Position numbers and translations under genes: made by a program. A DNA stretch of 64,000 bases. Origin: Phytoseiulus persimilis. Its lineage: Eukaryota > Arthropoda > Arachnida > Mesostigmata > Phytoseiidae. The notes under the pieces were generated by a model. The model did not search any database. It was not told where the DNA came from and worked only from the letters and a program-made list of their open reading frames with translations. Shown piece by piece: positions 49,646-60,455 of this stretch (the stretch's first letter is position 1; every line of letters starts with the position of its first letter). The DNA is taken from NCBI GenBank assembly GCA_037576195.1, contig CM075102.1:26346745-26410744 (forward strand). Direction: 5' to 3'.

Positions 49646-52328
49646 ATGTCCGTTTTGTCCGCATTTCTATCCAACAGAGCCAATGAACAGGAAGAGCCAT
49701 TGTCATCAGGCGGAGGCTCCGGCAAACTTACTTCCGATAGAAATACTTCACTATTTCTGTTGGAGGCTCGTCATGAATATGGAGCGATTTCGAGAAACTG
49801 TTCGATTAGAAAACTCCGTTGCTTTCAGCGCGGCTCACGGAGCTGCTGCGGCGACAGAATCGAAGCAAAAATCGAAGAACTCCTCCATAACCATCAGAGA
49901 ATAGCTATTTCAAAAAGTCTTGAAACAGTGTACAATAAGTTCCTTCTGAAGTTCATCCAATGTGCGTCTTTGATTGCGACAGAGCTGACGGATCTTCATA
50001 TCTGAAGAAACTTCGGCTTCTGTACTTTTCACGAGGATCCATCAGCATCTACACCCTGTTATAACATACTTTTTCTGGTCGTTCAAAGACCGCCCTCGGA
50101 TTCAATCTGTGAAGAGTCGCCTCCAAGAATCATGCGAGTTGCTTTCGGAGATCGACGAACTGCTGGACTTTTTTTGTGATCCGCAGAGACTATGGGCTTA
50201 TCTTCTAGATGAGAAACCGCAGACACAGACTGAGAATACGGTTCGTTGAGATTGAGACGGCAGCCGAGGGAATCTGCGACAAATATTCAATTCTGCTACA
50301 TGGAACTTCATATCACCCGGCGTGATTAACGAAAAGAAATTTCCAGGATCAGAGTTCACCCGGAGAGATTCAACCGATGAGCGAAAACTCAGAACTCCAG
50401 AATCTATGTGGCTCTAAAACGATCAGTCGTGAAGCCCACTGTTTGGAGAAACCCGTGGTCGAGACCATAGCGGGAGGAGAAGCGTGGAATCAGTCATCGC
50501 GAACGTTCTGTCAACAGACCCAGGTTCGAATACAACTCAACCAACGGCTCCGATCCCTGGACCCGGAATGGGGCTAACATGGGGCGCATGTTTCCACGCC
50601 TTGAACACTTTGAAGCCTTGAAAAACTCACCCATATGGGAGCGCGTGAGCTGGGCCGCAGCGTCAACCGGGTTCTGTCGTCAACTAGGCTAAGGTCGGGA
50701 AGCAGGTCGGGAGATTGGGTGAGGTTAGATTAGGGCTCGGGCGAGCGAGAGGAGCGACGGCCAGCGCACTCGAAATTGTGCTGGGGGACTAGGTGAGATT
50801 GGATTAAGGTTTCCTGTGGCCCGGTTGACAGCGTGGCCCAGTTGACGGGTAGCCCACCCATATTTCGATGAACATCGATTCTCCTCCTGAAGGGAATCCG
50901 TGGAGAAGAAACCCTCCCACGGACCCGGGAGCTGTTTACACGTGCGTTCCAACTGCGATCCCCCCAGAAACGAACTCCCGAAGCGGCGTCGTTTGCCATG
51001 CCTCAGAACGACAGGTATCTCACAGCTCCAGCTGACTCGGTCAGGAAAGTTACGATCTCATACTCCAAAGAGACATGGTCATCAGCTAAAAAGCGAATAG
51101 TCTAAATCTCTGGGATTCTGAAGCGCACGCAGCTCGTGGCGTACGTCGGGAATCTTTGCGAGCGCTCTTCTGCGATTCTCCCAACAGAAATTTCACTCAT
51201 CCCGCTCGATTTAGGTCAGAGCCGGTCAATACCGTTGCTTGGAATCGATATTCGAAGAGGTTCAAAACCAGTACGCCAGCCGAGCATAGCGTGAGTTCAA
51301 TTCCTCCATCTACTGCATGTCTAGCTCTCACGCACACGCCGCTGTCGAGCGTCACCCGCTTCTGCGATGTCCGATCAATAGTTCACTTTACGCTGTATCA
51401 CGAGCCGATCAGCTTCGGGAAAAATCGCACCTCCTCGGTCATGAGCGCAGTATGCGGCTCGTGATACTCGAAGTCGATGATGAAGCCAAATTCACGTTCG
51501 AGACAAAACTCCGATTGCAGTCTCCGTCACGCGTGTCTCCCCCAAACTTATCTCTGATCGTCGACCATCGGATTCAATGTGACCGGCGCCGCCGGAAAGC
51601 GATGATGATCGAGCCGCCTGAGGAGGATGGCGCATGGACGGGAACTCCAGTGATCCGAAATCAGACAACCTGCGCACCATTATCATCAAACGTGACGGGG
51701 AAGATTGGAATCGAGACAAACTCAAACGATAAGGTTCGTCTTGCTCTAGGTTTGATAAAGGGCTCATGTATCATACTGACACCCAGACGAAGTCGATTCC
51801 GAACAATTGCTCTTTTCCTCGCTTATTCCATCTCAGGACTCAGTATCATCCGTGCTCGTTCCGATCATCTCCCAACAAACTGAAGATGGGAAAGGCGCGA
51901 TCTTTGATGCAGGTCAGCTCTTGTGACTTGAAGTGTGCTGAGAGGATTCTTTCGGCCCAGATCTGCCCTCTCGAGTGAGTAATTTCAATGGCTGTCTTTG
52001 TTTATCAGGTCAATCTACTCGAGCAGCATGCGGCGCAAAACGCAAGCAGCGAGCTTCGGGCGAAATCAGCGAAGAACCGGAGAAAGGAAAGATGGAACGC
52101 CCGAGTAGTGGCGCAACGACGCAGGTGGTGATCCGCGCTCAGCGAGCGGCTAAGAAGGTTGGTGCATCGAAGTCGGAACCAGTACCCACACCAACTGTTG
52201 TAGGAGCTGCTGGAGCTTTTCCCAATGGGGGCCTTGCGAGAGACCAGTTCCGGTCAGAACGATCCTTCAGGAAGGCGGTGACGAATGCTCACTCTAACGA
52301 CCCGATCTGTAAGAACAAACGCAAATAA
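49646..52328 (+). CDS. unidentified multi-exon gene candidate
   Basis: Several plus-strand segments look like coding exons of one or more genes. An ATG frame at 49,646-50,005 ends in a helical, Lys/Glu/Leu-rich stretch. A segment at about 50,036-50,240 encodes an amphipathic region with LLSEIDELLDFF and joins in phase 0 (GTTCGT donor, 'aatttccag' acceptor) to 50,347-50,523, which encodes polar text. A final exon at 52,009-52,328 has a strong acceptor (tttatcag). It encodes a basic, Ala/Pro-rich tail ending Lys-Asn-Lys-Arg-Lys, and its TAA stop is part of an AATAAA signal. An exon ending at a GTGAGT donor (51,974) could feed it in phase 1. The link between 50,523 and about 51,930 is missing. 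I recognise no family and the exon model is incomplete. Confidence 0.35.
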
Positions 52329-52329
52329 A
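52324..52329 (+). terminator. AATAAA overlapping a stop codon
   Basis: The polyadenylation hexamer includes the TAA stop (52,326-52,328) of the unidentified plus-strand gene. This leaves an extremely short 3' UTR if it is used. Confidence 0.4.
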
Positions 52330-53840
52330 TTGAGCTCCTTCACAGGGGCAAGTGTCTTGGTGCCGCGACTATCCAATGCCGGATGACCAAGTAGTTTAGC
52401 AAGGCTGCAACCTGCAGTGGCGGACCCATCCATTCGTACAGATTCTGGCAACGCCTCCCGTCCGGAATCTCTTATTTTTCCGGGATCTATACCTGATGAG
52501 GGTACTCAAATACCCACTCCCTGGGGAACTCTGCAACCTCAGTTCAGTTGCAAGCAGAACTTGGTTGGTGTCTTCGGCTGAATTGAAGAAGGTGAGGGCG
52601 GCTGCATTGAGGCCCTGGGAGGAAGTTTGTTATCATGCCCGAATCGGACGAAACCATGTTGAAGAAGAAAACTTCATCTGACAATGCTGACCTCCCACAC
52701 CATCATTGACATTTTTTCCAGTCGAAGTCATAGTTCCAGTCCAAGGAAATCGCGGTTATCATTCAGCCAATCCGCCTCGAACAAAATTAGTCGGGGAGTA
52801 GTAGCATGAACCAATGCGCGCATGGACGGATTCATTTGATAAGTTGGACTCGATGCGAGCCAGCTCTGGGAGAAAATTTAGGGTGGGCGGAACAAATCGT
52901 GAGGTCCGGGCACATCTCGATCGTAACCATGGAGGTCCTGGCTCGTAACGAAAGAGACCAGTTCCGCGTGTCGCCATTCTCGATTTCTCTGTCTTCATTT
53001 TGAGGGTGTTGGACAAATGCAGCGATGAAGGCTGTACTTCGGCAAAATCGATCCCATTCGTGGAATCGATCACTAGGACGATTCGAGGAAATTGGAACGT
53101 GTTTCTCGAAAATACGGGATGCCATGGTAATTCCTCGGGTAGACGTCCACCGAATGTCTTCTCGATACATCTCAGAATAGAATTGCACCTGATGGCTCGC
53201 TTGGGATTTCTCCCGTCTCGACTATTCCACCTAGTGAAGGATTCCAGGCTTGTGAGCGGTGCCACTGATCACCAAGTTTTTCTTCCACAGCCGCAAGAGT
53301 TGTTCCGTGGTGTTACCTGGACACCGAATTCAGGAAAGCTGACCATATCCCGTGGAACTCTGTTGACCCCGGCGGAATCGCACGAGCGTAAAGCTACAGC
53401 GTATTCGACAGGCGACGAGTCGAATTCGGAGGTTGAATTCACTTTCCATTCGAGTAACGAGCACTCGCATTCGATGGGGCTTCTAACTTCATCTGATGCA
53501 ACGACCATCAGGACAGGCTCGCATGATTATCAATCGATCGAATTTTTCATCGCGTTCTGATTTGACTCATTCTATCCGAGGTGTCATTCTAGAATCGGGC
53601 TCTCACAGCTCTAGCTCAACGTCTCTCAATTTCGATGAAGCTAGGTCCACTTGAATCTGTTTGCAGACGATGCGGCTTGGGCTCTGACACAACCTGCATT
53701 GAAATTTGCGAATCTCCGTTTCATTTCACTCCGATCCTTCATCGAGAGACAAGCAAGGCTGAAATAGCCTTGTCTGGTAATTTTTCTTCGGTTTTCCTTT
53801 GTCACTTCCCTCGAGCTGGTGTGGTGCCCAGTAGAGATTT
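52330..53840. other. no gene supported
   Basis: Open frames on both strands overlap here (minus 52,759-53,265; plus 53,000-53,560), and none shows a domain or a splice-phase partner. The Kunitz gene promoter may lie near the right end. Confidence 0.4.
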
Positions 53841-54119
53841 ATGGCGAGCAGGAACAAAATATCGAGCGTTTTCTCGGCAATCTCCGTTGGCCTGAAGGCT
53901 CATTACATCATAGAACGTATCGAAGGAGGGAAACATCCATCGTTGAAGAGCTCAGGTGCCGAAGAACATTTTTCCCCGGCGACAGGCAACGTCAGGTCTC
54001 CGCCAACGTCTGTGCGAGGTGGCGCCTTCTCGCCCATGAAGCAAGGAGGATTGAACGATCTGGACGACGATGCAAAGAAGTCCGACCCAGACTCATTCGA
54101 ACCGCACGCGGCATTCTGA
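53841..54119 (+). CDS. 92-codon ORF immediately upstream of Kunitz start
   Basis: An ATG-initiated frame of 92 residues whose TGA stop lies 9 nt before the Kunitz ATG. The N-terminal half is basic and hydrophobic; the C-terminal half is polar with Gly-Gly, Asp-Asp-Asp and Lys-Lys stretches. No family is recognised. If the Kunitz transcript begins upstream of 53,841 this would be a large upstream ORF in its leader. Otherwise it is an accidental frame: another frame (53,819-54,181) is open across the same bases. Confidence 0.25.
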   Translation: MASRNKISSVFSAISVGLKAHYIIERIEGGKHPSLKSSGAEEHFSPATGNVRSPPTSVRGGAFSPMKQGGLNDLDDDAKKSDPDSFEPHAAF

Positions 54120-54128
54120 TACGACACC

Positions 54129-55198
54129 ATGAGATGGTTCTTCGTCCTTGTGCTTCTGGCGCTGTGCGCCTCTCTTGCTAGCGGTGAGTATCCCCTGCCG
54201 ATTTGAGTTCTTTCGGGACTTGGATTTTTTCCAACGATTGCGAACACTAAATGTACAAGAATATTGGAGAAATCCAAGCTCAGATGAGCAACGGTATTCA
54301 GGAGGCCGCACAAGGAATGTTGTCGCTCGTCGGAATTTGTTCGCTTACAGATGAATTGGTTTCTCGCAGAAGATAGAGTTAGATTCGTTTTCTGGGCAGA
54401 ACTCGAACCAACTACACAACCCCCCAAAAAAGTCATGTAACTGAGCAGGAAACCGTTATATTCTCCTCGTTCATTACTTCAACCGTACATCGATTTTTTC
54501 GCTCTTGTATTGCGCTGTCGCATCGGTCTCCCCTTCTTCATGAATTCCGATGGCCGATGAAGAACAAACGAACAGACTTACGCACCTATCGATAGTAGCA
54601 GTCAGCTTCATGTTGTGGTGCTGCCTGCGAGCGGAAAATCTTGTTTTAGTCAGATTGGTAGTCTTCCGTTGCGACTTCTCGTTCATTTTACCGGTTTCTT
54701 CAGCGATATCATTGCTCAATGATTCTTGTCATCAAGCTCGATTAAGTGCGTTCACCCGCTCATGCACGCGCCGAAGACGCCAACGGACATCTCGACGCAA
54801 AACCGGACGACTCTCCTTTCGATGGTTCTCCAGAACCTGCTATCGGTTGACTTTCGACCGTTTGCGGAATCTTCTCGCTCTCACGGCGGCATCTCTCCCA
54901 TGGAATCTTTTGGATCCTTGTCCAAACGCCTTAGCCCGCGCAATTAACACCAGCTATGAAGAAAGAAATGATGATTTCTGACAGCCGCATTTTCACCGCA
55001 GCCCAGAAGAAACCAAAGACTCAGGACAAGAACTGTCTCTTGCCAAGAGACCCTGGACCCTGCAATGAGCGCGCCTCAGCCAAATGGTACTTCGACTCGA
55101 AGACTTCCAAATGCCGTCGATTCGTCTACGGTGGCTGCCAAGGGAACGGTAACCGTTTCGACAGTGACTCCGAATGCAAGAACAAATGCATCGTTTAG
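54129..55198 (+). CDS. secreted single-domain Kunitz inhibitor
   Basis: Two exons (54,129-54,183 and 55,002-55,198) joined in phase 1 give about 83 residues. Exon 1 ends at a GTGAGT donor and is almost exactly a signal peptide (MRWFF then a Leu/Val/Ala core). Exon 2 follows a 'ttttcaccgcag' acceptor and encodes a short Lys-rich linker and one BPTI/Kunitz domain. All six Cys are in place: Asn-Cys-Leu-Leu-Pro, GPC, SKC, the hallmark RRFVYGGC, a Glu-Cys, and the last Cys three residues before the stop. The P1 position after the second Cys is Asn, not the Lys or Arg typical of trypsin inhibitors, so its target protease is uncertain; papilin-like or non-inhibitory roles are possible. The family is widespread in chelicerate secretions and haemolymph. 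The reading frame is intact. Confidence 0.93.
54184..55001 (+). other. Kunitz gene intron
   Basis: An 818-bp phase-1 intron between the signal-peptide exon and the Kunitz-domain exon. Open frames inside it (for example 54,550-54,981) show no domain. Confidence 0.85.
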
Positions 55199-56586
55199 AG
55201 GTAACTCGAAAGTTTTTCTACCTGAGATCTGCTTCCGTTCATCGATGAAATACAGTACCTCGCAGTCCCCGTCTTGATGATAGCGACGTGGCGGCCGCTC
55301 CCGACACTGCTATCAGTGCTGACGCTTCAGATCCATCGCAATCTGACGTCACTGAAGGCGTATAGGATACCACCCGAAGAACGGTTGGCACCTGCTCGAT
55401 TTCGCTCAATAGTGAAGTCGGCGATTTTTTTCGTGTCGGTTCTGTTGAAGCCTTCGAAGAAGGACATTTTACGGGGTCAGCTTGCAACACCGACAGGGCG
55501 CGCGCCACCGAATGGGATTCGGTGCTTTTACGTTTGTTTCGTTTCTTGCAGAACGCCGATAGAATGACACACACGCGGCGACCGAACGGCCAACCAACGA
55601 AGCAACAAACCAACCAACGACCTGGATTCCAGTTTTGCGAGAAGTTTCCGCTCTTTCCTCGATTCGGGAACGCCTTCCTTGCTTTTGCTAGTAATCGTTA
55701 TCAGCTCCTCCATCCGAAATTCCGGAAAGCCTTAACGGTCCCTCTCGAGCCCTTCTGTTTGGGATTATCGAGATTTTGGTTGGGATGTCTCAAACGGATT
55801 GAATGATGATTGTACTATTTTGAACTCAACGAGCGATATGAAGCCTCAATGTTTGTACAAACATCCCGAATCTGACTTGTAATGTTATCATTGGATACGA
55901 AAGATAGTGCATTCTTTATCTTTCTCCCCATGTGGACAGGTACTTGAATAATGTTTCAACTCCTCAGCTCCAGGTATCATGTTGGTAATTCTGAAAAGCA
56001 TGTCGCATCTTCGACGGTGGGAGGGGAAAAACAACTAGAAACGCTCACTTTACAATATTTTTATTAAATTTTTGTCGGATCATAAATATCGATCATTGTG
56101 TACATAGTAATTACACCCCTTGTCTCGAATCGCAAACCGCCAACGTCCCAGCTTCTCCGGAATATATATGTGTATATATGTATAGATCAGTAACAGGACA
56201 TGTTTCTGTCTCCTCGCGGAGCTGCTTTCGTCACGGGATCCGCCGGAGGAAATGCGTTCGTCAAAATCGGTGATATAGAGATGAGATCTTTAAGCGAGTC
56301 CAGTCAGAAACGATGCTGATATGGGGTTTGGTTTGCATGATCGCGCAGATCCTCAAAGGGAGATTCTCTTCAGTTTGGAACTTGTTCCGAAAACAGTTTT
56401 TTCAGCCTAATGACGAGGAGCTCGAGATTTATCTCATGGATGAGGGAACGAGGTTAAGCTTATTGCCATTGGTTCCCTACTTGCAGTGATGCGAAGTTCG
56501 TGCCAAGAAATGCAGTCATCATGATTCCGAATACTTGTTGACGCATGACGGCCTTCTTCGATTGAAGGGAGGTTGTGATGCCCGGC
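55199..56586. other. convergent intergenic region
   Basis: This lies between the 3' ends of Kunitz (+) and archease (-). A minus-strand AATAAA at 56,060-56,065 sits in an AT-rich stretch about 520 nt after the archease stop. I noticed no clear plus-strand AATAAA for Kunitz. Alternating TATA text occurs near 56,163-56,186. Confidence 0.6.
56060..56065 (-). terminator. candidate polyadenylation signal for archease
   Basis: Minus-strand AATAAA in an AT-rich context, about 520 nt past the archease TAG. Confidence 0.45.
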
Positions 56587-57669
56587 CTACGAGTATATTA
56601 TGTAGTGAACTTTGTAGTGGCCCTCAGGAGATCGATCGATGCGAACATTTTCTTTCAAGATCGTCTCCAAGCTTTTGTTGTTCTGGTGACGCTTGGGATC
56701 GTACTTCTCTCCGTAGCATTTTGCCCGCAGCAGGAATGTTGTTTCGTCGAATTCCTGAATTACAATTTTCCGCACAACGAGATGTGGCTCGCCGCCCAAT
56801 GCGAACTGGAGCTCGTCCATGAATCGATAGTAGAGATCGGCCAAGTCTCGACCTGCAATAAGGGAATGTTTCAATTTCGACCGTTCACGCTCGAAAGGAA
56901 GCTTGAGGTATCTAGCGAGATTGTCGCCCTGGACGAAACACAATCCTCCTCCGGACAACTCATCACGTATGCAATTAGGAGATCTCGAGGAGAAGCTACC
57001 TTCAGCTTCGACGAGGCAGTAACCCTTGATTTCGATCGTGTTCAAATCATAAAGGTGAGCGTACATTGCTTGTGCGGCCTGTTCAAACGATTCCTTCAGC
57101 GATTCACCCATACCACAAAATCTGCAAAGTTCCGAGATCTGATTCAACCATGTTTGAATTCCATGCTGAAAAAATTGTGAGTCGATCAAGCGATTGGTAC
57201 AGGGAGCGCTTTTGAGGCGGTGTATTCGCAAAGGATGAAAAGGAGCCTCAACAACTCACTCGACTTCCATGAGATCGTCCCGCACGTCCACTGCAATGGA
57301 AGAAAACAGGGTCAAGCCTGGCAAGCATAGGCGGACCAGGCGAGCCTCCGGTCTGTTCAAGGCTGATTCCTCCGTACGGAACAGACTTCGCTCCATGATC
57401 CCCACTTCTCGCTCATTTTCGCTGGGAAGAAGATCTCCCGCACCCTAGAGCTTTCGCGAGATATTTTGAGACCGAACGCTCCACGGTTTATCGCTCACAC
57501 TGAGCTAGAGTTCGGAGAATAATAGGAACTTACTTGAGTATTTGACATGCGGAATCAGCAATTCCTCAGGGCTCAGACGATCAACAAGCACGAACTCTTT
57601 CTGATACGCAAGTGTCTCGGACACTGCTTCGAACCACTCGCCTTCATCTGGCTCTCCGTGAGCTTCCAT
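56587..57669 (-). CDS. archease (RTCB tRNA ligase activator)
   Basis: Archease promotes guanylylation and turnover of the RTCB tRNA ligase in tRNA splicing and XBP1 mRNA splicing. Four minus-strand exons join in phase: 57,669-57,534, 57,290-57,260 (31 nt), 57,121-57,000 and 56,852-56,587, giving 184 residues against 167 for human. Family signatures are GESLKESFEQAAQAMY (human GDTLEEAFEQCAMAMF), then EAEGRDLADLYYRFMDELQF (human QGDDLQSLLFHFLDEWLYKF), a FLLRAKCYGE strand and a terminal Val-x-Tyr-Ile-Ile. The usual N-terminal LDHTADVQLHAW is replaced by a diverged MDVRDDLMEVEF in the microexon and its junction; one Asp of the motif may be kept. The ATG is within a longer open frame, so the true start could be further upstream. 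Human gene name is ZBTB8OS. Confidence 0.85.
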
Positions 57670-58077
57670 TACGGGGTCACAGATTATTTTGCTGACGAGA
57701 AGATATGCTTTCCTCCCATCGGAATCGCTAAGGGCCAGCACTCCAAGGGAACCATAAACAAAGGGAGAGGTCACTGGAGCGAAAGAGCGGTGCGGTGCTA
57801 CCCCTCAGCGCGTGAAAAGCTTCGGCACATGGCCAGAAACTTCCCGCGACGAGCAACTCGCAGCCACAGTCATTTTACTTCAGCAAGTTATTTTACTTCG
57901 CTTCCATCGGGCTACCTGTTCAATTTAGCTAGAAATGCTGCTCATGCACTGTGTGCACGGTGGGGGCAGTGATGTCAGCGCTGGAAATCGTCACAGTCAC
58001 GAAGAAAGCCCATCAGATTGCTGATGGTCTATCCGTATACAGTTCGAAAATATTGAGTCAGCTAGGAGCCGTTTGTT
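57670..58077. other. spacer between archease and ECT2-like gene
   Basis: The minus-strand open frame continues upstream of the chosen archease ATG to 57,774 and could hold the true N-terminus. Otherwise this is the presumed archease promoter and the ECT2 3' flank; no other element was recognised. Confidence 0.5.
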
Positions 58078-60210
58078 TCAAAAGAGTTTATTCACATTTC
58101 CAATAAAATTACGGATCAAAGTTTTAGTGACAGTATCTCTCCGAGTTTGGAACCATTGAAACAGAAGCGATTCGCAGCGTAGTTTCTGCTCCGTGTCGTT
58201 GATCTCGTGAATTTCAACCGAGGTTGGACAAAGCTGACGTAGTTCTGATACAAACGCATCCCGACTGTCCTGTGAGTTGCACTCGAGTAGAACTTGTTCC
58301 TGCGAGAAGTCATCCTGGCTGTAACAGATTTCTACATGACTTGAGTCGAGGGAGGTCCCCACTAGTAACATATTGACGTCCGCGTAGCTGACGAAGTCGA
58401 TGTGTTGGAGCGGCTGGCTCTCTGCTTTCTCGGTGTGGGATTTTTTTATTCGAACCATCTCCAAGCCGTGGGTGAACAAGAAACAGCTCGCCGCGACGTT
58501 GGATATTCCTTCGTTATTCAGACAGCATTTCAGTATCAGTTCCGAGCGTGAGATCAGAGCGTGGTTCTCGCTCCAAGGCAGCGGAGGCATTTCTCCGATA
58601 TGACTCAAAATTTCCAGAGTCCGCATGAGGGCGTTTTGCGGCCCTTCGGCTTCGTGACCTTCGTTGAGCTTCTCGACGATTTTCTGAGCATGCTGGTAGG
58701 CTTTACGGCTGGAATCGACTCTTTCCGCCACCTCACCGAAAGGCGAGTCTTCACTTGATTCTGTCAGTCTTTTCAGAAGGAGCATAATCCTCGGCCACCT
58801 TTGCATCGGATGCATCATCAGATCTACGAACTTCTGTCGGCCAGACTCGGGTCGATCTTCAATCGAACGGAGGAACCGAGCGAAGTTCGAGTTCTCCAGC
58901 TCCAAAGTCAGGACGTATTTGCGGAGGCTTTCAACTTCTGCCAGATACGATTTGTAGCCGACGATGATTCGGTCCACAAGTGGCGTGCATTCTGCGGGCG
59001 AAATCCCACGGCGGTCTAGTGCTTCACTTCCGTGTTCGAAAATCTCTAGCACCGCTCCAACGTTTTGGGTTCGAATCGCATTCTCGATTCTAAGCTGTAT
59101 TTCCCTATGTAGCTCATACAGTTTCGAAAAATGTAGAAATATTCTGAGCCGCTGAAATTTTGTGATTGATGAACCTCCTCGATTCTCTCGCGATTCGCCT
59201 CGCATTAGATCCAGGGGACCCAAGTGTTCTTCCACCAATCCCACAATCATTCCGATCGTCTCCAAATACTTCACCTCTGAGCTGCGGAGCTCAACGAGGA
59301 TGAGGAAAGGCTCATCCGTCGAGCCTCCCATTATGTGGGATTCGATGTCAGTGCGGCAAGAACTCTTTGCGTGACCATCCGCCAGCGATTGATGGAACCA
59401 TTCGATTCCCAAGCTCCGTTTGGACATCACGTCCGCATCAGGAACAGCCATGCTCGGATCCATGATCACGATGGAAGAAGCCGTCGGAGAAACCAGGACT
59501 ATGGCTCCGTTGAGTGTTGCGGTCTCTTCCAATTGGAACCTCGTGCTTTCGTCAAACCCGAGAAAAGACATTTTGATGTTCGCGAAAACCGGCAGTCGAA
59601 ATCGTTGCAGGTGTGCCTCATCGAGCTCGAAGTCGATGTGATCCCGCCGGTGCCAAAGGTAGTCGATCAGCTTTGGAGTGACTATTTTGATCCCTAACTT
59701 CCTCGCAATATCGTACATTTTCCCGGCTGCGGTGGACGTTACCAGGAAGCTGGCATTGGCAATGGAATCCGCCAATCGACCTCCTAGGGCGTATATGCGG
59801 AGTCTGTGAATTTTCTGACTCTCGCGGGGAACCCTGAGACAGCAAGCTTTGCCGTACAGTACGGTGCTGAGCATGGAATGCCCAGTGAAAGGCAATCTCC
59901 TCTTTGAAGCCACGGATCTCTTTATGGCCAGTGGGCCGTAGTACAGAGCAATGGGGTTACGCATCTCGATGAAGTTTGAAAAGTCTGCAACCACTATTGA
60001 GCTTCCGTCGCAGCAAAGCCCGTCAACGTCGTTCCGTCCGCAGTATTTCACGACAAGTTGAAGGGTTTCAAGCGCTCGGAGGAGAGCTATGTCTATCGGC
60101 TCACCTGGCGTTAAAATAACATAAGCCGTGGTAACATCTTCTCTGCTCTTCACCTTCGCTGGTGGTTTGCCGCGGCTGACCGGAGACTGCGGTCCGAATT
60201 CAGCAGCCAT
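58078..60210 (-). CDS. ECT2: ECT2/Pebble-type RhoGEF with BRCT domains, intronless
   Basis: ECT2 (Pebble in Drosophila) activates RhoA at the cell equator to drive cytokinesis. One uninterrupted 710-codon ATG frame shows three BRCT-like segments (about 25-110, 115-205 with a Trp-His-Arg patch, and 205-285). These are followed by a DH domain (about 298-495) with GRQKFVDLMMHPMQRWP, the counterpart of human GRQSLVELLIRPVQRLP, and a PH domain (about 530-665). The order BRCT-BRCT-BRCT-DH-PH is specific to ECT2. It is shorter than the human protein (883) and lacks most of the basic C-terminal tail. No intron is present, although the neighbouring genes are split, and the sequence is quite diverged. 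It may therefore be a retrocopy or a fast-evolving paralog; the frame is fully open. AATAAA lies inside its last codons. Confidence 0.85.
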   Translation of the reverse strand: MAAEFGPQSPVSRGKPPAKVKSREDVTTAYVILTPGEPIDIALLRALETLQLVVKYCGRNDVDGLCCDGSSIVVADFSNFIEMRNPIALYYGPLAIKRSVASKRRLPFTGHSMLSTVLYGKACCLRVPRESQKIHRLRIYALGGRLADSIANASFLVTSTAAGKMYDIARKLGIKIVTPKLIDYLWHRRDHIDFELDEAHLQRFRLPVFANIKMSFLGFDESTRFQLEETATLNGAIVLVSPTASSIVIMDPSMAVPDADVMSKRSLGIEWFHQSLADGHAKSSCRTDIESHIMGGSTDEPFLILVELRSSEVKYLETIGMIVGLVEEHLGPLDLMRGESRENRGGSSITKFQRLRIFLHFSKLYELHREIQLRIENAIRTQNVGAVLEIFEHGSEALDRRGISPAECTPLVDRIIVGYKSYLAEVESLRKYVLTLELENSNFARFLRSIEDRPESGRQKFVDLMMHPMQRWPRIMLLLKRLTESSEDSPFGEVAERVDSSRKAYQHAQKIVEKLNEGHEAEGPQNALMRTLEILSHIGEMPPLPWSENHALISRSELILKCCLNNEGISNVAASCFLFTHGLEMVRIKKSHTEKAESQPLQHIDFVSYADVNMLLVGTSLDSSHVEICYSQDDFSQEQVLLECNSQDSRDAFVSELRQLCPTSVEIHEINDTEQKLRCESLLFQWFQTRRDTVTKTLIRNFIGNVNKLF
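58087..58092 (-). terminator. AATAAA inside the end of the ECT2-like CDS
   Basis: The minus-strand hexamer spans the Asn-Lys codons three residues before the stop. If used, the 3' UTR would be only a few tens of nt; no hexamer further downstream stands out. Confidence 0.4.
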
Positions 60211-60455
60211 TCTATGAGTTGTACAATTCGTTCCATCTAATTCGTTTTTTTCGCTTCCGAAATCTCATGGAACCATCCGATTCCAAGCATTTTACTGGAT
60301 TCGATGGCAGCCCGTGAATCAGCGGAATCATCCCTCTGCTAGCACCTAATACTCATAGTAGCCTCATCCTGCAGGAAGCTGACTGGGAGACTGGAGTGTT
60401 TCCTTGGACGCTGTGAATATCGCGTTCTGTAATGTCTTTTGATGATGCATCGATC

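Noticed and set aside
51400..51540. minus-strand exon with EFGFIIDFEYHEPH
   Set aside because: The opposite strand is open across the same bases in a longer frame and no partner exon was found, so neither reading is supported enough to list.
57505..57774. pyridoxal-kinase-like 'ICDPVM' segment
   Set aside because: Only six residues agree, no other kinase motif follows, and the downstream codons join in phase to archease.
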